Part shown: positions 36,060 through 46,817 of the stretch, piece by piece
How positions within the stretch are numbered: the stretch's first letter is position 1
How the letters are laid out: each line of letters begins with the position of its first letter
Origin: Siderastrea radians
Lineage: Eukaryota > Cnidaria > Anthozoa > Scleractinia > Rhizangiidae
Direction: 5' to 3'
Assembly (NCBI GenBank): GCA_964017195.1
Contig: OZ024900.1
Coordinates: 28,390,441-28,454,440, forward strand
DNA: 64,000 nucleotides
The notes under the pieces: model-generated
What the model was told of the DNA's origin: nothing
Databases searched by the model: none
Seen by the model: only the letters and a program-made list of their open reading frames with translations
Translations under genes and position numbers: made by a program

Positions 36060-38660
36060 AAAAAGTTAGATAAACAAAAGCAAACAAACAAACAAAACTG
36101 ACGACAAATTACACTGCACAGCATATGAATACTTCCATGATCTAATAACAATATTATCAGCGAAGATGATATAAAATTCCTGTGTTACGGCAGAGCGCAT
36201 GCCTCTATTTGCCACTGCAACAAAGCCTTTCTTTGAAATTCTTGTACATTCGCATTCTTTTCGAGACATTTACAGGCATAGATGTATTGTTCCAAAAGAA
36301 CGACAAATAAGTGCAGTCTGCGCCTTGGGTATTTGTTAAGCTGTAGTAAAGAAGAAATGTCGTTGAACGCCATTTGATTACTTGAGAGATCAATGCTAAG
36401 TATTGTGTACATGGTTAAACCAGGTCAACGCTTCAAAATAAAAGGTTGATGTCACAAAGCAGTCCACAAATGTATGTTCTATGGAGTCACGATTTTGACT
36501 GAAATTGCATAATTCATCATAGCTTATTTGGAATTTGCAGAGTTCTTTTCTGGTTACTGTTATTGTATGCAGTAACTTGAAAGAAAATTGACTTAATTTA
36601 TTATCCTTGATAGATTGATATCTAAAAGAGAAATAATTTTTCCAATCTGCAAAAATTCGGTAAAATTTGATTTTCCTGTTTTTATTTTTATACCAGTTGG
36701 CTCGATGATGCATTTTTCATTGAAAATTTTGCAGTGCATTTCGGCTAAATCTACAGGAGTGCTTCTTGGAAAGAAAGAAACCACTGTTGTATTTAATGAT
36801 TCGTTTGAAGGTCTTTCAGATAACATAGCTTTCCTTTTCAAGGCTGAAGGGGTAGCTGCAATCAATTGAAAGCAATGAAGACAATTTATTTCTATCTTAA
36901 ATTTACTTTCAAATTCTTGAAGCGTAAGAAATTTCCCATCGGCACAAACCAGTCTCTCCAAAATACGGTATTATTTTCGATGGTATCGCCTTATTGTTCA
37001 CAATAAAATTTTCGATAAGGAAAAACTTCAGTGTTATTTTTACGTTATTAAATATATTCTAAAAGTTCTCGATAAAAGGCCGGTAAGCATTTATTCATGG
37101 AGGAAACGTTTTAATCGCATCTGAGAAGGAAATGCAAACCACCGTACTCTGAAAATTCCAAATAATTTGTAAGGGCTTTGCCATGAGTCGTTGGATTCAC
37201 TCAGTGACCTACTATATCCAAGCTAGACGTAGAGATTTAACCATCGTAGCCTGTTCCAGGCTCTCAGATAGTTGGGACGACACGAAAATTAGAAAGGGAA
37301 CGTGAAAATAAAACGCACGGGATCCCCAGACCCTTCGCTTTTTTTCCGCGCTCTTTTTCTCAATTCACGCTTTCCCCACTATCTCGGAGCCTGGAACAGG
37401 CTATAACATCGTAGCAAAATTAAGAAAATTTAGTCCCGCTCCGCTCTCTTCTTTTTATCTTTTCTGTTTCTCCACAAGAAGGAGAAGATTTGTGCTTGGA
37501 CACTTTTGATCATACATTTGGGACGGAAAGCATAGATGCTACATAGACTAGCTGAGACACGCCTATAGCTTTACCCAATAAAGATCTACCATATAGAGTA
37601 AGATCCCTCGAAAGCCATAAATTTAGTTTGGTTTTCATTTTTCTAATTTTGGTAAAGGAATTTTCTTCAGTATTCTTATCATGGTTATATGATATAAATC
37701 TTCCCAAAACTTTAACTGGATCCCTTGTACTTTTGAATTCCAGTTTTTAAATTTACTGTTTTTCATGGAACGTAACCACATTGCTTTCGTTTTCTTCTTA
37801 TTTCATTTTAAGACTGAGATAGTCCCAAACCTTTCAATCGTTTGACTGTGCGACCTGAGAGATTCTGTATTATTAGTTATAATGGTAATGTAACAATTCC
37901 ACCGCAAGAGTGAACAAGGAAGGACTTGATGGGCACCCCTACCGTACACCTCTTGATATTTCAAAATAGCTGGTCATATATCCACCATTTATGACACAGC
38001 TTTGTACACCGTTATAGACAACATAGAACCATCTTCTGAGGTTGGGTCCAAATGAAACACTTTGCCAATGCCTTGGTTAGGATTGTATAGTCGATGTTGA
38101 GTAGAGATATAGGGCGCCATTTCTCAAATCTGTGAGATTGACATTGCCTTTAGGAATAAGTGTTAATAGTACCCCTTCTCTGGGAGACCGATAATGATCC
38201 ATTCCGAAATGCCTCATTGTAACAATTAAGAAGGTCGTTGCAAAGACGCTCAAAGAAAGTTTCATAGAATTCCTTCGTAAATCCATCCTCCCCTGGAGAT
38301 TTATTATCAGAAAAGGAAGTTATCGCATCTTTTACTTCCTAGATAGTCAAGTCTTTTCTAGAGATATGGTTGTTCCTCGTCACCCAATTTCGGAATATTG
38401 AGTCCTTCAATAAAGTCATCAATACACATTTTAATGTGTAAAAATTGTATCTTTTACTTTTTGAAAATCGGATAGTTTTCGAACGTAATTCTATTTTTGT
38501 TAGTTCCCAGAGAAGATGCTTATCTACATGGTGTAACATGGTGACTCTATTTTGTCCACAACATAAAACTTTAACTCCAGTCTGGCTAACTCGAATCCCT
38601 ACTCTCCCAACAATTTGCCGTTTCCCTCGGAAGTCTGAGATAGCGAGGTCTACTGTATTT
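36060..38660 (-). pseudogene. L1/Tx1-like LINE ORF2 remnant
   Basis: Minus-strand fragments in ORF2 order start near 38640 with LLWELTKIELRSKTIRFSKS. They continue with SFSDNKSPGEDGFTKEFYET (about 38245-38320), LTLIPKGNVNLTDLRN (about 38105-38160), SYFEISRGVR then a GCPSSPSLFTLAVELL-like stretch (about 37890-37970), and KLNLWLSRDLTLYGRSLLGK with SQLVYVASMLSVPN (37510-37650). The C-terminal domain follows, with FSFKLLHTITVTRKELCKFQ and DSIEHTFVDC (36430-36590), and ends near 36185. Stops, frame changes and a small inserted MITE show that it is inactive. Clade is inferred from the wording of the finger-palm region. Confidence 0.65.
37250..37406. mobile_element. Short MITE inside the LINE
   Basis: Inverted ends CCTGTTCCAGGCTCTCAGAT and ATCTCGGAGCCTGGAACAGG bracket about 155 bp. 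CATCGTAG is present on both sides (37242-37249 and 37407-37414), a possible 8-bp target duplication, although six bases lie between the right inverted end and the duplicate. It interrupts the LINE coding frame, so it inserted later. Confidence 0.6.
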
Positions 38661-38669
38661 CTTACACAC

Positions 38670-39531
38670 ATGTACGTTTAATTTTTTTTGGTTAACTAGA
38701 AGTAAAGTCATAAATTCCCGCCCCGTTTTCGTGGCGAAGAGATAAAAACTAGGAACAAGCTTAAGTCCACTTGAGCGTGTTGTCAGCTGGGCTTGCAAGC
38801 TAGAGTTTGGTTTCGCGTTCTGTCAAGTCATATCCTTTATCTGTGAAATAAAAGGCGACAACAACGCATTTTAGCTTCGGTTCTCGAAAAGTATTCCTCA
38901 AAATTTAATCTTTGGCCCAGTTTTTGGAAAGCTGGTTGGCATTACCCTGAGATTAAATGTTGATCTAGGTTTACTTTAAGGTTCTCATGTTTGAAAGCGT
39001 TTTCACTGTTAAATGTAATAAATAATTTGAGGACGGTCAAAGTCAAATCATAGGCTAAAAAGAATTTACCGGAATCTGTTTTGTTGACGTATAGTTTTGA
39101 TTTTAAGTTGGCACTTATCTCGGGTTAACGCGTCCTTGCCTTGAACAACCTGCTCCTGGGCATTAAACTTTAAATAGTAAGGGAACAAACGACCAGTAAT
39201 GTGGAAGACTCAACTCCTTTCCCCATGTCCTATCTTCTCTTAGAACAATAAGACAATTAGGTTTTCCCAAAACCTGGTCGACACTGATTTGTGTAACACT
39301 GCAAGCCAGTTATTATAGCTCTTTCATCCCATAGAATCAAACCTTGATTCATGTTATATGACAATTACACCACCTATCTACCGTCGCTCATTTCCCGACC
39401 GCTGGTCAAGGAGAACGAAGACGCTGGATACACCAGTTATAACGTTCAAGTAAGCAATTTATGCTCATTGTCCTGTCTGATTTCATTTATTTAGATTTTA
39501 TGTTTTTATTTTTGTTAGCTGACTGCACAAT
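38670..39531. other. Host sequence left of the ISL2EU-like transposon
   Basis: No gene recognised between the LINE and the transposon boundary at 39532. Confidence 0.4.
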
Positions 39532-39620
39532 AGACCTTTTCAAGGTTATCGACGCCATTTTACCGGGGGTGCAAAACTACTGGGGCGAGCGCGCGGCCAA
39601 GCCTGAAATTGCAAATGGCG
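39532..39620 (+). repeat. Left terminal inverted repeat of the ISL2EU-like element
   Basis: It matches the reverse complement of 44296-44384 at 84 of 89 positions, counted by eye. A GCGAGCGCGCGGCC stretch lies in its inner half. Confidence 0.9.
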
Positions 39621-39764
39621 GAGTAGAATAACAAAAGTGCTTCGCTATTCTTTACTCGGAAAAAAGACTACAGTATCGCTTGTTCGGAGAAATTTCTTAC
39701 CGAAACTTTTCTTTCTAATTTTCACTGCTTCAGCTTTGGTGTAATTGGCGAAATATCTTTTTAG

Positions 39765-41963
39765 ATGCCTCGACAAGCAGAGGAAGTTCTGCAATATGAC
39801 GACTTCCTCGGCTGGACTGTGTCGTCTCTGAAGGATTTTCTCTCCCTCAGAGGACTGAAGCAAACTGGCCGTAAGTCTGAGCTTGTTGCTAGAGCTTTTG
39901 GAGCTTATGAACTTAGTGCACCCAAAAAGTTCACTCAAGAACAGATCTACCGTCAGATCAAAGAAGAATATTCACGAAGGTTGAATTCAAATGAAATAAA
40001 GAGCGACCCCAACAACATCCCGCATGACACTTGGATAGATGACGTGAAACAGTGGCCAGAAATAGAAGACGGTAAACTGTTCAGCTACATTTTGCGAACA
40101 AAAGCTGTGGACGTGGAATACATTGGAAAGTACAAGGATCAGAAAGCCTACTCATATTGGATGAGTGGCTTTGTTGACACTGTGCTTTTTACAAAATGCC
40201 CTTTAGGCAACAAACAAATGTTTCTTAAAGGTTGCGTGTCTCCCTCTCAGAAGCTTCGTGATGACCCACACAAAGTATGGATTTGTTTGGAGGGCACAAA
40301 GAGCGAATGCAGAATTGTCACTTCATGGTGTACATGCACTGCAGGAACTGCAGAAGTCTGCAATCATGTAATTGCTTTGTTGTACAAAGTGAACTTTGCT
40401 TTTAAGAAGACATACACCTCCCCAGCTTGCACAAGCGTTCCCCAGGGATGGAACAGAGGAACAAAGAAAGATGTGCAGCCAAGCCAGATCAAGAATCTTG
40501 TCTTTCGCAAGGACAAGAAAACTCATGAGGACAGTGCAAAAGATCAAGGGGCGAGTTTAAAGTTAAAGAACCAGTTTGACCCAAGGAAACCTCAAGACAG
40601 ACAGTTGACCAATGAAAGAGTGTCAGCCTTGGTGACAAGCATTATGGAGAGTATTCCATCAGCTTGTGTGCTCTATTCCATAGAACACACAAAAGATGAT
40701 GGTCTTCCCGAACCTCTCCCTCAGAAAGCTCTAACCTTTATAGCATCTGACGAAATGAAAGGCAAGCCACTGGAGCATACAGCTCCACTATTTCTCAAAG
40801 ACTGCCAAATGACAAAAGATCAAGTTGCAAGAGTAGAAGTTGAAACCCGTGGCCAGAGCACAAATGAACTGTGGCATCAGCAAAGGGTTGGGAGAGTAAC
40901 AGCTTCCAATTTTCACACATTCCACACAAAGGCACAGACCATTCTCAACCGGAAAGGCCACAGTGACAAGAAGCCGGTTTACAGTTCACTTGTGTCAAGC
41001 CTGTTGAACAAAAGTGATGATGTCTCTCACCTGCCTCAGATCAAGTGGGGAAATGCTCACGAGAAGGATGCAATCAAATCCTTTATGTCTGATGTTGCTT
41101 CACAACATGATGGTGGCCTGCAAGGCTTTAAACAGTGTGGATTGTTTATAAAGCCTGATTACCCCGACCTTGCTGCTTCCCCAGATGGCTTGTTTTACTG
41201 CACATGCCATGGCCTTTCCATTATTGAAGCAAAGTGCCCTTACGCAGTAAGAAATGACAACATTCATGTCAAGGAAACATATTACCGTGTTGACTTCCTT
41301 GAAGATTTTAATGGTAAACCCCGCCTGAAACGCACCCACAAATATTATACCCAAATGCAGGCTCAGATGTGGGTTGTTGGCGCCACTCATGGTTATTTCA
41401 TTGGTTGGACACAGGGTGGCCCCCTTTTCTATGAACGAGTGGAACTTGACATTGAATTTTGTCTGAATGTTGTCAGCAATATTACACTGTTTTACAAATC
41501 ATTTGTATTGCCATGTCTTCTGGGCTACAGGGACATTTTTGAGTGCCCAAGGTGCAGTAAAGTAATTTTGGAGGAAGATGAAATCAGTGATTCTGCTAAG
41601 GAGAACAGCATTTTTTGTGACAGCTGCAGTACATGGTGGCACTTGCCATGTGCTGACCTCACCATGAGTGCTGCAAATGCATTGGATTCTTGGGTGTGCC
41701 AGTGCTGTCTGACAGGTGCAGCAAACATCAATGACACTGACACTGAAGATGACATTGAATTTAATTCTGCTCAGGAATTAGAGCAAGGTGCTGCATCTGA
41801 TGCCATAAATCATGTTTGCCCTGTTTGTTCAATGAAGAACATCCCTGTTAATGGAGAGCATGTCTGCACAATCTGCAAACAAGCTGTCCATGCTTGGTGT
41901 AGCAACCATGAAAATATTACAAGCTCTGCAGATCTCATTTGTGATTATTGCAATGAAGATTAG
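39765..41963 (+). CDS. SAP/SWIM/YqaJ nuclease-like/PHD protein of the ISL2EU-like element
   Basis: A 732-residue intact ORF starting at ATG 39765, 145 bp inside the left TIR. In order it has: an N-terminal SAP-like DNA-binding motif (residues about 12-48, LKDFLSLRGLKQTGRKSELV); a SWIM zinc finger (C189, C191, C199, H201); a YqaJ-type, PD-(D/E)xK exonuclease-like domain (about 365-580) with G429/H432/E433, SPDG with D474, E488-A-K490 and following glutamines at 530-534; a PHD-type finger (C594, C597, C618, C621, H626, C629, C645, C648); and a second Cys/His cluster (about 690-730). The acidic D474 and E488xK490 are the expected catalytic set. It would act on DNA in the nucleus as the accessory protein of the transposon. 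Its exact role is not established. All key residues are present. Confidence 0.9.
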   Translation: MPRQAEEVLQYDDFLGWTVSSLKDFLSLRGLKQTGRKSELVARAFGAYELSAPKKFTQEQIYRQIKEEYSRRLNSNEIKSDPNNIPHDTWIDDVKQWPEIEDGKLFSYILRTKAVDVEYIGKYKDQKAYSYWMSGFVDTVLFTKCPLGNKQMFLKGCVSPSQKLRDDPHKVWICLEGTKSECRIVTSWCTCTAGTAEVCNHVIALLYKVNFAFKKTYTSPACTSVPQGWNRGTKKDVQPSQIKNLVFRKDKKTHEDSAKDQGASLKLKNQFDPRKPQDRQLTNERVSALVTSIMESIPSACVLYSIEHTKDDGLPEPLPQKALTFIASDEMKGKPLEHTAPLFLKDCQMTKDQVARVEVETRGQSTNELWHQQRVGRVTASNFHTFHTKAQTILNRKGHSDKKPVYSSLVSSLLNKSDDVSHLPQIKWGNAHEKDAIKSFMSDVASQHDGGLQGFKQCGLFIKPDYPDLAASPDGLFYCTCHGLSIIEAKCPYAVRNDNIHVKETYYRVDFLEDFNGKPRLKRTHKYYTQMQAQMWVVGATHGYFIGWTQGGPLFYERVELDIEFCLNVVSNITLFYKSFVLPCLLGYRDIFECPRCSKVILEEDEISDSAKENSIFCDSCSTWWHLPCADLTMSAANALDSWVCQCCLTGAANINDTDTEDDIEFNSAQELEQGAASDAINHVCPVCSMKNIPVNGEHVCTICKQAVHAWCSNHENITSSADLICDYCNED

Positions 41964-42105
41964 CCATTAAAGGCTTAACACTGTTTAACATTGACTAACA
42001 AATTCTCCTAACTGATCTGACAAGCTTTTTTGTAATAGGAGGATTTGTTTAAGTTACAAGGGAAAATTTCTCTGTTGATATTTCTTGTTTGTTTATGTTT
42101 TGATA

Positions 42106-42422
42106 ATGCATCTATCGATGTTAAGCCCGAGAGGGGGCGGGGGGTCAGGCATGGGGTAGGGATTTTGACATTTTCTTCAAAAAAGCAAATTTCCCATCCC
42201 GGGGCAAAGTAATTGGTGAAAATCCCTACCCGGGAAGGGTAGGGAAAGGGAAGGTGGTCAATTACCCTTTAAACCTTGTTGCGTTGGATTACATTCTATC
42301 AAAATCCCTACCCTGGGGATGTCACGTACGATCAAAATCCCTACCCTGGGGACAGACCTTATGATCAAATTCCCGTAGTTAGCCTGACCCCTCCCCCTTG
42401 GGCTTAACATTGATAGGTGCAT
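42106..42422. mobile_element. Inverted-repeat element nested between the transposon genes
   Basis: Ends ATGCATCTATCGATGTTAAG (42106) and the inverted counterpart CTTAACATTGATAGGTGCAT (ending 42422) enclose 317 bp. The interior carries several copies of AAAATCCCTACCC with GGG, partly in tandem and partly inverted. Its position between the two convergent genes suggests insertion into the larger transposon without damage to the upstream ORF. Confidence 0.7.
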
Positions 42423-42846
42423 AGTAAAAAAAGCTGGTGTTTATGTATATAAGGTGTTCGGACAAAAACTTTGCATGATTATGCCAAAGCATAAAATTTA
42501 ACATGCAAGTTGGTCAATGATGCAATTTTTGTACCAAAGTGCCGCACAGTACTTGATCTGACTTCGTTAAGAAAAAAACACTTCAGAGTTAAAATGCTGA
42601 GTTTTTTCTTGTTTTGGTTGAGTTTTATTCATCCATGGCCATTTAATCTTTTCATGGTTGAAATGTTTTCCATGTGATCAAATTTATACACATTTCCTGA
42701 CAAAATAATTATTTACATATAGTTACCTTCCAAACAAACTTGGATAGTAGGATGTGCCACTATCTAATTCTAAGCCCTGTTAGTACACCTCCCCACAACC
42801 AGCCCAGGTGCCTTACCCTGTTTACACACACATACAAATGATATTT

Positions 42847-44272
42847 TTAGACACAGAGGGGTGGGAGCAAATTACATAATGAACAGCAGACACGAACAAT
42901 GTCATCAGCCAGAGGAAGCAGAGTGATAGGCAGTTCATTTTTTAGGAGAAGAAAAACTTTAAGCCGCCCGATGGCTTGCTCCACATAGATCCGGACATTT
43001 GCGATGTTCGATGTTTCTTTAACATCCCTTGGTAACAGCTGCATAGCTGATGCACAGCTAGGTGGTATGCATAGTGTTGCCATGTGCATCATCAAGTCTT
43101 CTCTGATTTTAAACCCTCTGTCTGCCATGACTTCATCATAGGGTTCAATCATGTTCAAAAATCCACTGTTTCTCACCACAAAAATATCAGATGCCCTTCC
43201 CCCATAACATGGTGAGACATATGAAATAGCTCCATTTGGAGTAATTGCAACAAGCACTTTGAATGTGTAATGATGCTTGTATTCACTCCATAAGGTTGCT
43301 GCCAAATCAAGTCCACTAGGGGTTTCTGTGAAACACTCGAAGCAGTCAATAATACATCTTACTTTGGGGTAAAGCTTCCTAAAACATAACGGGAGAGTTT
43401 TTTTGACCTGTTGACGACTAGGCCATACAATTAACACTGATAGTTCCTTAGACATGAGCTTAACCCATGTAATAAAAACACTGCCGACAGTGGTAGCTGA
43501 CACATGGAACCTAAATCCCAAATCAGTAGTCAGAAGAGCTAATCTTAGTTTCATTAAAGTCAATAAAAATTCTTGCTGCAGTCTGAGCTTTCTTTCAGGT
43601 CCAGGTCGTCCTTTAGTAAAACCAGTTGCTAACTCAAAAGGAGAAGGAGGCTGAGGTGTCTCTTTAGTTGTTTGTTTACCTCCCCTCCAATACTGCATCG
43701 ATCGAGCCTTATCACTTAAATAGTCGAATAGGAACTTGAATGTTTCAGTAGACGGCAAACCAGTGTATACCTTCACTTCCATTTCTCTGGTAAGCTGTTC
43801 AAACTGCATAGGAACTGATACAGAGTAGTCCACCTCAGTTTCCATATCTTCATCATCGTCACTTGATCTCTCACCATCATCTTTGGAGCCGCTGCTGAAA
43901 GGCAAGCACCTTGAAGGACCAGCTTCTTGTAACTTGTTTGCTTTCCTTTTCTTAGGCGATCTCTTTTGTAGATAATCGGAAACAGTCATAAAAACCGATG
44001 GAAAATCCGTTTTAGGGTTTCCGGGGGTTCTTTTCCCCAAAGGAAAATGATTTGAACAGACATAAGTCCCACTAGCGCCAGGCGGTGGGTTGAAAACATC
44101 ACCTCGTGTCTTCGCCACTTGCTTTCGCCATATTTCGGCAAGTTTAGGGTCAACTGGCCACTTGTGATAAATCAATTTCTGCACATGGGATCTAACATAA
44201 GCGAGTTCTGGATATCTTTTCTATTTTCTCATTACCACAAAAACCCACTGCACAACGAGCGTGGCTTGGCAT
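42847..44272 (-). pseudogene. THAP-domain DDE transposase (DDE_Tnp_4 type), frameshifted near the N terminus
   Basis: The main open frame, 42847-44184, has 445 codons but starts at a GTG, not an ATG. The likely start is ATG 44270-44272, which reads MPSHARCAVGFCGNEK and supplies the first Cys pair of a THAP finger. That frame meets a stop at 44192-44194. Upstream of 44184 the transposase frame stays open and reads KRYPELAYVRSH, so a 1- or 2-nt indel in the A-rich tract at about 44222-44240 separates the Cys pair from the rest of the finger (VCSNHF). The catalytic triad is visible in the main frame: D280 (CIIDCFE), D355 (VMADRGF) and E402 (YVEQAIGRLK). A basic and acidic linker (about 75-120) separates finger and nuclease. 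AATAAA lies on this strand at 42624-42629. It is the transposase partner of the YqaJ gene. Confidence 0.85.
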
Positions 44273-44295
44273 AACAACAGATTATTCGGCCGTGT

Positions 44296-44384
44296 CGCCA
44301 TTTGCATTTTCAGCCTTGGCCGCGCGCTCGCTCCAGTAGTTTTGCACCCCCGGCAAAATGGCGTCGATAACCTTGAAATGGTCT
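44296..44384 (-). repeat. Right terminal inverted repeat of the ISL2EU-like element
   Basis: Reverse complement of the left repeat with five differences. It ends GGTCT at 44384, followed by AT. Confidence 0.9.
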
Positions 44385-44465
44385 ATAAAAGTAATGTGCT
44401 TATATTTTGTTGGCACTGCACACTTTAACTTGTGGACTTTCTTCTTTAGGGTTTTCCAAGTAAAC

Positions 44466-45838
44466 TAGACTGCGAGTAGTCTAATTTTGGCAATGGCGAT
44501 TGTGGGGCGGGCAAAATACACACGCGCGCGCGCGAAATTTCGGGGAGACGCGACGCGAAGGGAGCGCCGAAAATTAGAGACTACAGACTTAGCCCAGGAT
44601 TTTGACCTTTCACGGCCAGGTGATTTTGAGGTGTAAATTTCATATCGTCTTTCAAGCCAATTAAGCGCAACCAATGGGGTCCCTTCTCTTGCCTCCTGTC
44701 ATGTGTTTGCTCCTGTCATCGATAAACTGCGGAAGATGTTATCGCAAATGAAACGGTTCGCATTGTTTATTTGGATTCAACCAGTACTCGACCGGATGGG
44801 CCGTGATCGAGAGGAAAATTCCAGCCTCTCATCTCGAAGAAGAAATGAACATTGAGTTTGGAATTTGGGTCGTCAGTAAATTTTTAGTCCCAAGAAGCGG
44901 CCCTGTCATATCAAAAGCCCGTCAAACACTTTTACGGTTTTAGCAGTCGCCGAGGTCGTTTTCTTCGTCTCAAAAAATCCCATCGAAAAAAATTAATAAA
45001 TAACGTCGAAGCATAGTTAGTATATGGTCGAAGACGCGGCAATTTTTTTCTACTTTCACCGAAAGTTTGAGGTCAATGCTAACGAAAATGAAACTTCCAG
45101 CGAGCCAGGAAGTTTCTGTATATCAAAAAAACATATACTTGCAGTCGGCTCTTTTTCCGTACGTTGCATCTTATTCTAATCGGGCATAATTGTAAATGAG
45201 CTCCGCGCGGCAGAGGTTGTTTTCGGCCACTTTCTAAGCTCACATCGGAAAAATTTGGTGGCTAGTGACGCGAAAAACCTCCTTCAACTTCGGCCGAAAG
45301 TTTTCTTTCAACGCGGAGCAAAACGAAGCAGCCAGTGAGCCGAGAGTGAGTTTTGTACTTCATCCGTGCAGACAATCCTTTGTTCCGGTCGATCGGTCCC
45401 GTACCGATGTTAAAATTTAGATGAAATCTCAACTCTCAGTAGACGAGTGGATTGTGATTTTAACAGCTCTTGGAATGGCTTGGACAAACAATCTCCAGCC
45501 GAACCGAATGTAATTTTGAACAACGCTCGCTAATTTGTCCAGAAAAGCCTGTAATCTGTCTTCCCTCTCAGTAAACTAAAACGGAGTCAATGTTATCATG
45601 AGTGTTGACAGCGGCTTGTGTACTGTTGCCAGATTGTTGACAAGTATCCAAAAAAGGGCCAATCAGAGTTTTGGGCTTGGAATGTACGCGCTTAATTCAA
45701 AATCCTGCGCTAAGTCTGTAGTCTCTAATTTTCGGCGCTCCCTTCGCGCCGCGTCTCCTCGAACTTTCGCGCGCGCGCGTGTGTATTTTGCCCGCCCCAC
45801 AATCACAATCGCCAAAATTAGAGACTACTCGCAGTCTA
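44466..45838. mobile_element. Nonautonomous TIR element with 9-bp target duplication
   Basis: TIRs of about 135 bp (44466-44600 and 45704-45838) start TAGACTGCGAGTAGTCT and contain GATTGTGGGGCGGGCAAAAT followed by a GC-alternating run. An exact 9-bp direct repeat CAAGTAAAC flanks the element (44457-44465 and 45839-45847). The 1.1-kb interior has no transposase. Nine-base duplications are typical of the Mutator superfamily, so MULE-like is the best guess. A compact relative with both arms back to back lies at 61466-61593. Confidence 0.85.
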
Positions 45839-46070
45839 CAAGTAAACAATGGCTTTGCCATTTTGTTTCTGAGTGTTTGGAGAATTAAATTTACAACCTT
45901 TTTTGTTTTGATTCTCAGCACTCCTGTACCTGATTAAATAGATTTATTTGGATGAATTAAATGTGACAATTTTTTTATTCCTTCGTCACAGGTAACTTTC
46001 ATCAATTGCATTGCAGTGAATTTGAACTGGCAATTTTGTATTTTTTTGCCCGAAATTTCTTCACATCACG

Positions 46071-46344
46071 TTAAAATACACTGTAATGGAAACTAAAATA
46101 CTGTTCAATGAAAAGGACTATAAAGTTATGTATACCTTCCTTCTCAGCTGTATCCTCAAATACTTCAGCGGTGCTTTTTCCCAGGGTCTCAGGAAGAACC
46201 CAACACATGATAGCACCAATGAACGACAAGCCGCCTATGACGGCAAACGGCAAAATGGAGTTTATACGCGTCATCTGAACGACAAACGGGGCGCATGCAG
46301 CTCCGATACGACTTGCAATATACACCACGCCCATGCCACTGTTC
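46071..46344 (-). CDS. SLC22-like exon 7 (last)
   Basis: Acceptor TATTTCCAG before 46344. It encodes NSGMGVVYIASRIGAACAPF, TM11-TM12 and PETLGKSTAEVFEDTAEKE. The frame stops at 46071-46073. A possible donor GTATAC at 46135 would remove the last about 20 residues, so the C terminus is uncertain. Confidence 0.75.
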
Positions 46345-46687
46345 CTGGAAATAAAATAATGGACAAAAAGTTCACAGTTTAGAATGATGCAGCATGCGTA
46401 GCGGGCGTCTGAGCTACAGTGTCGGACTGTCGGGGGTGTACAAAGTAATGCTTATAGAACATTTGAGGGGGGAATATCACGACGATAAAACGTGAAAGAA
46501 TGTTAGAAGTGAAAAAAAAAAGATTATTCCTATATCCAGACGAGAAACGGCATCAGGCTGAAATTTTCAAGACCCGGTTGTTGTCCACATTTGTAGCGTA
46601 ACTTACATTTGATATCATAGATACTGAGATTTCCTCACGTAAAAAAGATTACGTAAAAATGATACGTAAAATGCATTAGCCAATAGG

Positions 46688-46766
46688 AAACGCGAACGAT
46701 GAAAACTCACTAGTAAAAAAACGTCGTTCGTCCAATCACAAACGCGAACGACGAAAACTCACTAGT
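46688..46766 (+). promoter_or_regulatory. Direct repeats and CCAAT words upstream of the Crypton ORF
   Basis: A 27-bp word beginning AAACGCGAACGA and ending CTCACTAGT occurs at 46688-46714 and 46740-46766 with one mismatch. Each copy is preceded by a CCAAT word (46679 and 46732). The pair lies just upstream of the Crypton ATG at 46818, so it may be the element promoter or part of its 5' end. This role is inferred. Confidence 0.5.
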
Positions 46767-46817
46767 GAACAACATCGCATCGCGATTTCGATTGTCGTCC
46801 ATTTTCGTCTCGGCGAC

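Larger units (their letters stand above)
39532..44384. mobile_element. ISL2EU-like DNA transposon, two genes, complete ends
   Basis: The terminal inverted repeats at 39532-39620 and 44296-44384 are 89 bp each and differ at five positions. They start AGACC and contain GGTTATCGACGCCATTTT, then GGGGGTGCAAAACTACTGG. The dinucleotide AT flanks both ends (39530-39531 and 44385-44386); TA would fit equally if the ends are set one base inward. Within are two convergent genes: a SAP-SWIM-YqaJ-PHD protein on + and a THAP-DDE transposase on -. A THAP transposase together with a YqaJ-like nuclease and a 2-bp duplication is what I know of the ISL2EU group. The low divergence between TIRs and the intact 732-codon ORF suggest a young copy, although the transposase is frameshifted. 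Confidence 0.85.

Noticed and set aside
40323..41755. Minus-strand open frames opposite the YqaJ gene
   Set aside because: They are antisense shadows of a strongly coding + strand ORF with clear domains.
42847..44184. Complete transposase starting at the first codon of the 445-codon frame
   Set aside because: That codon is GTG and the frame lacks the first Cys pair of the THAP finger, which is encoded just upstream in another frame.
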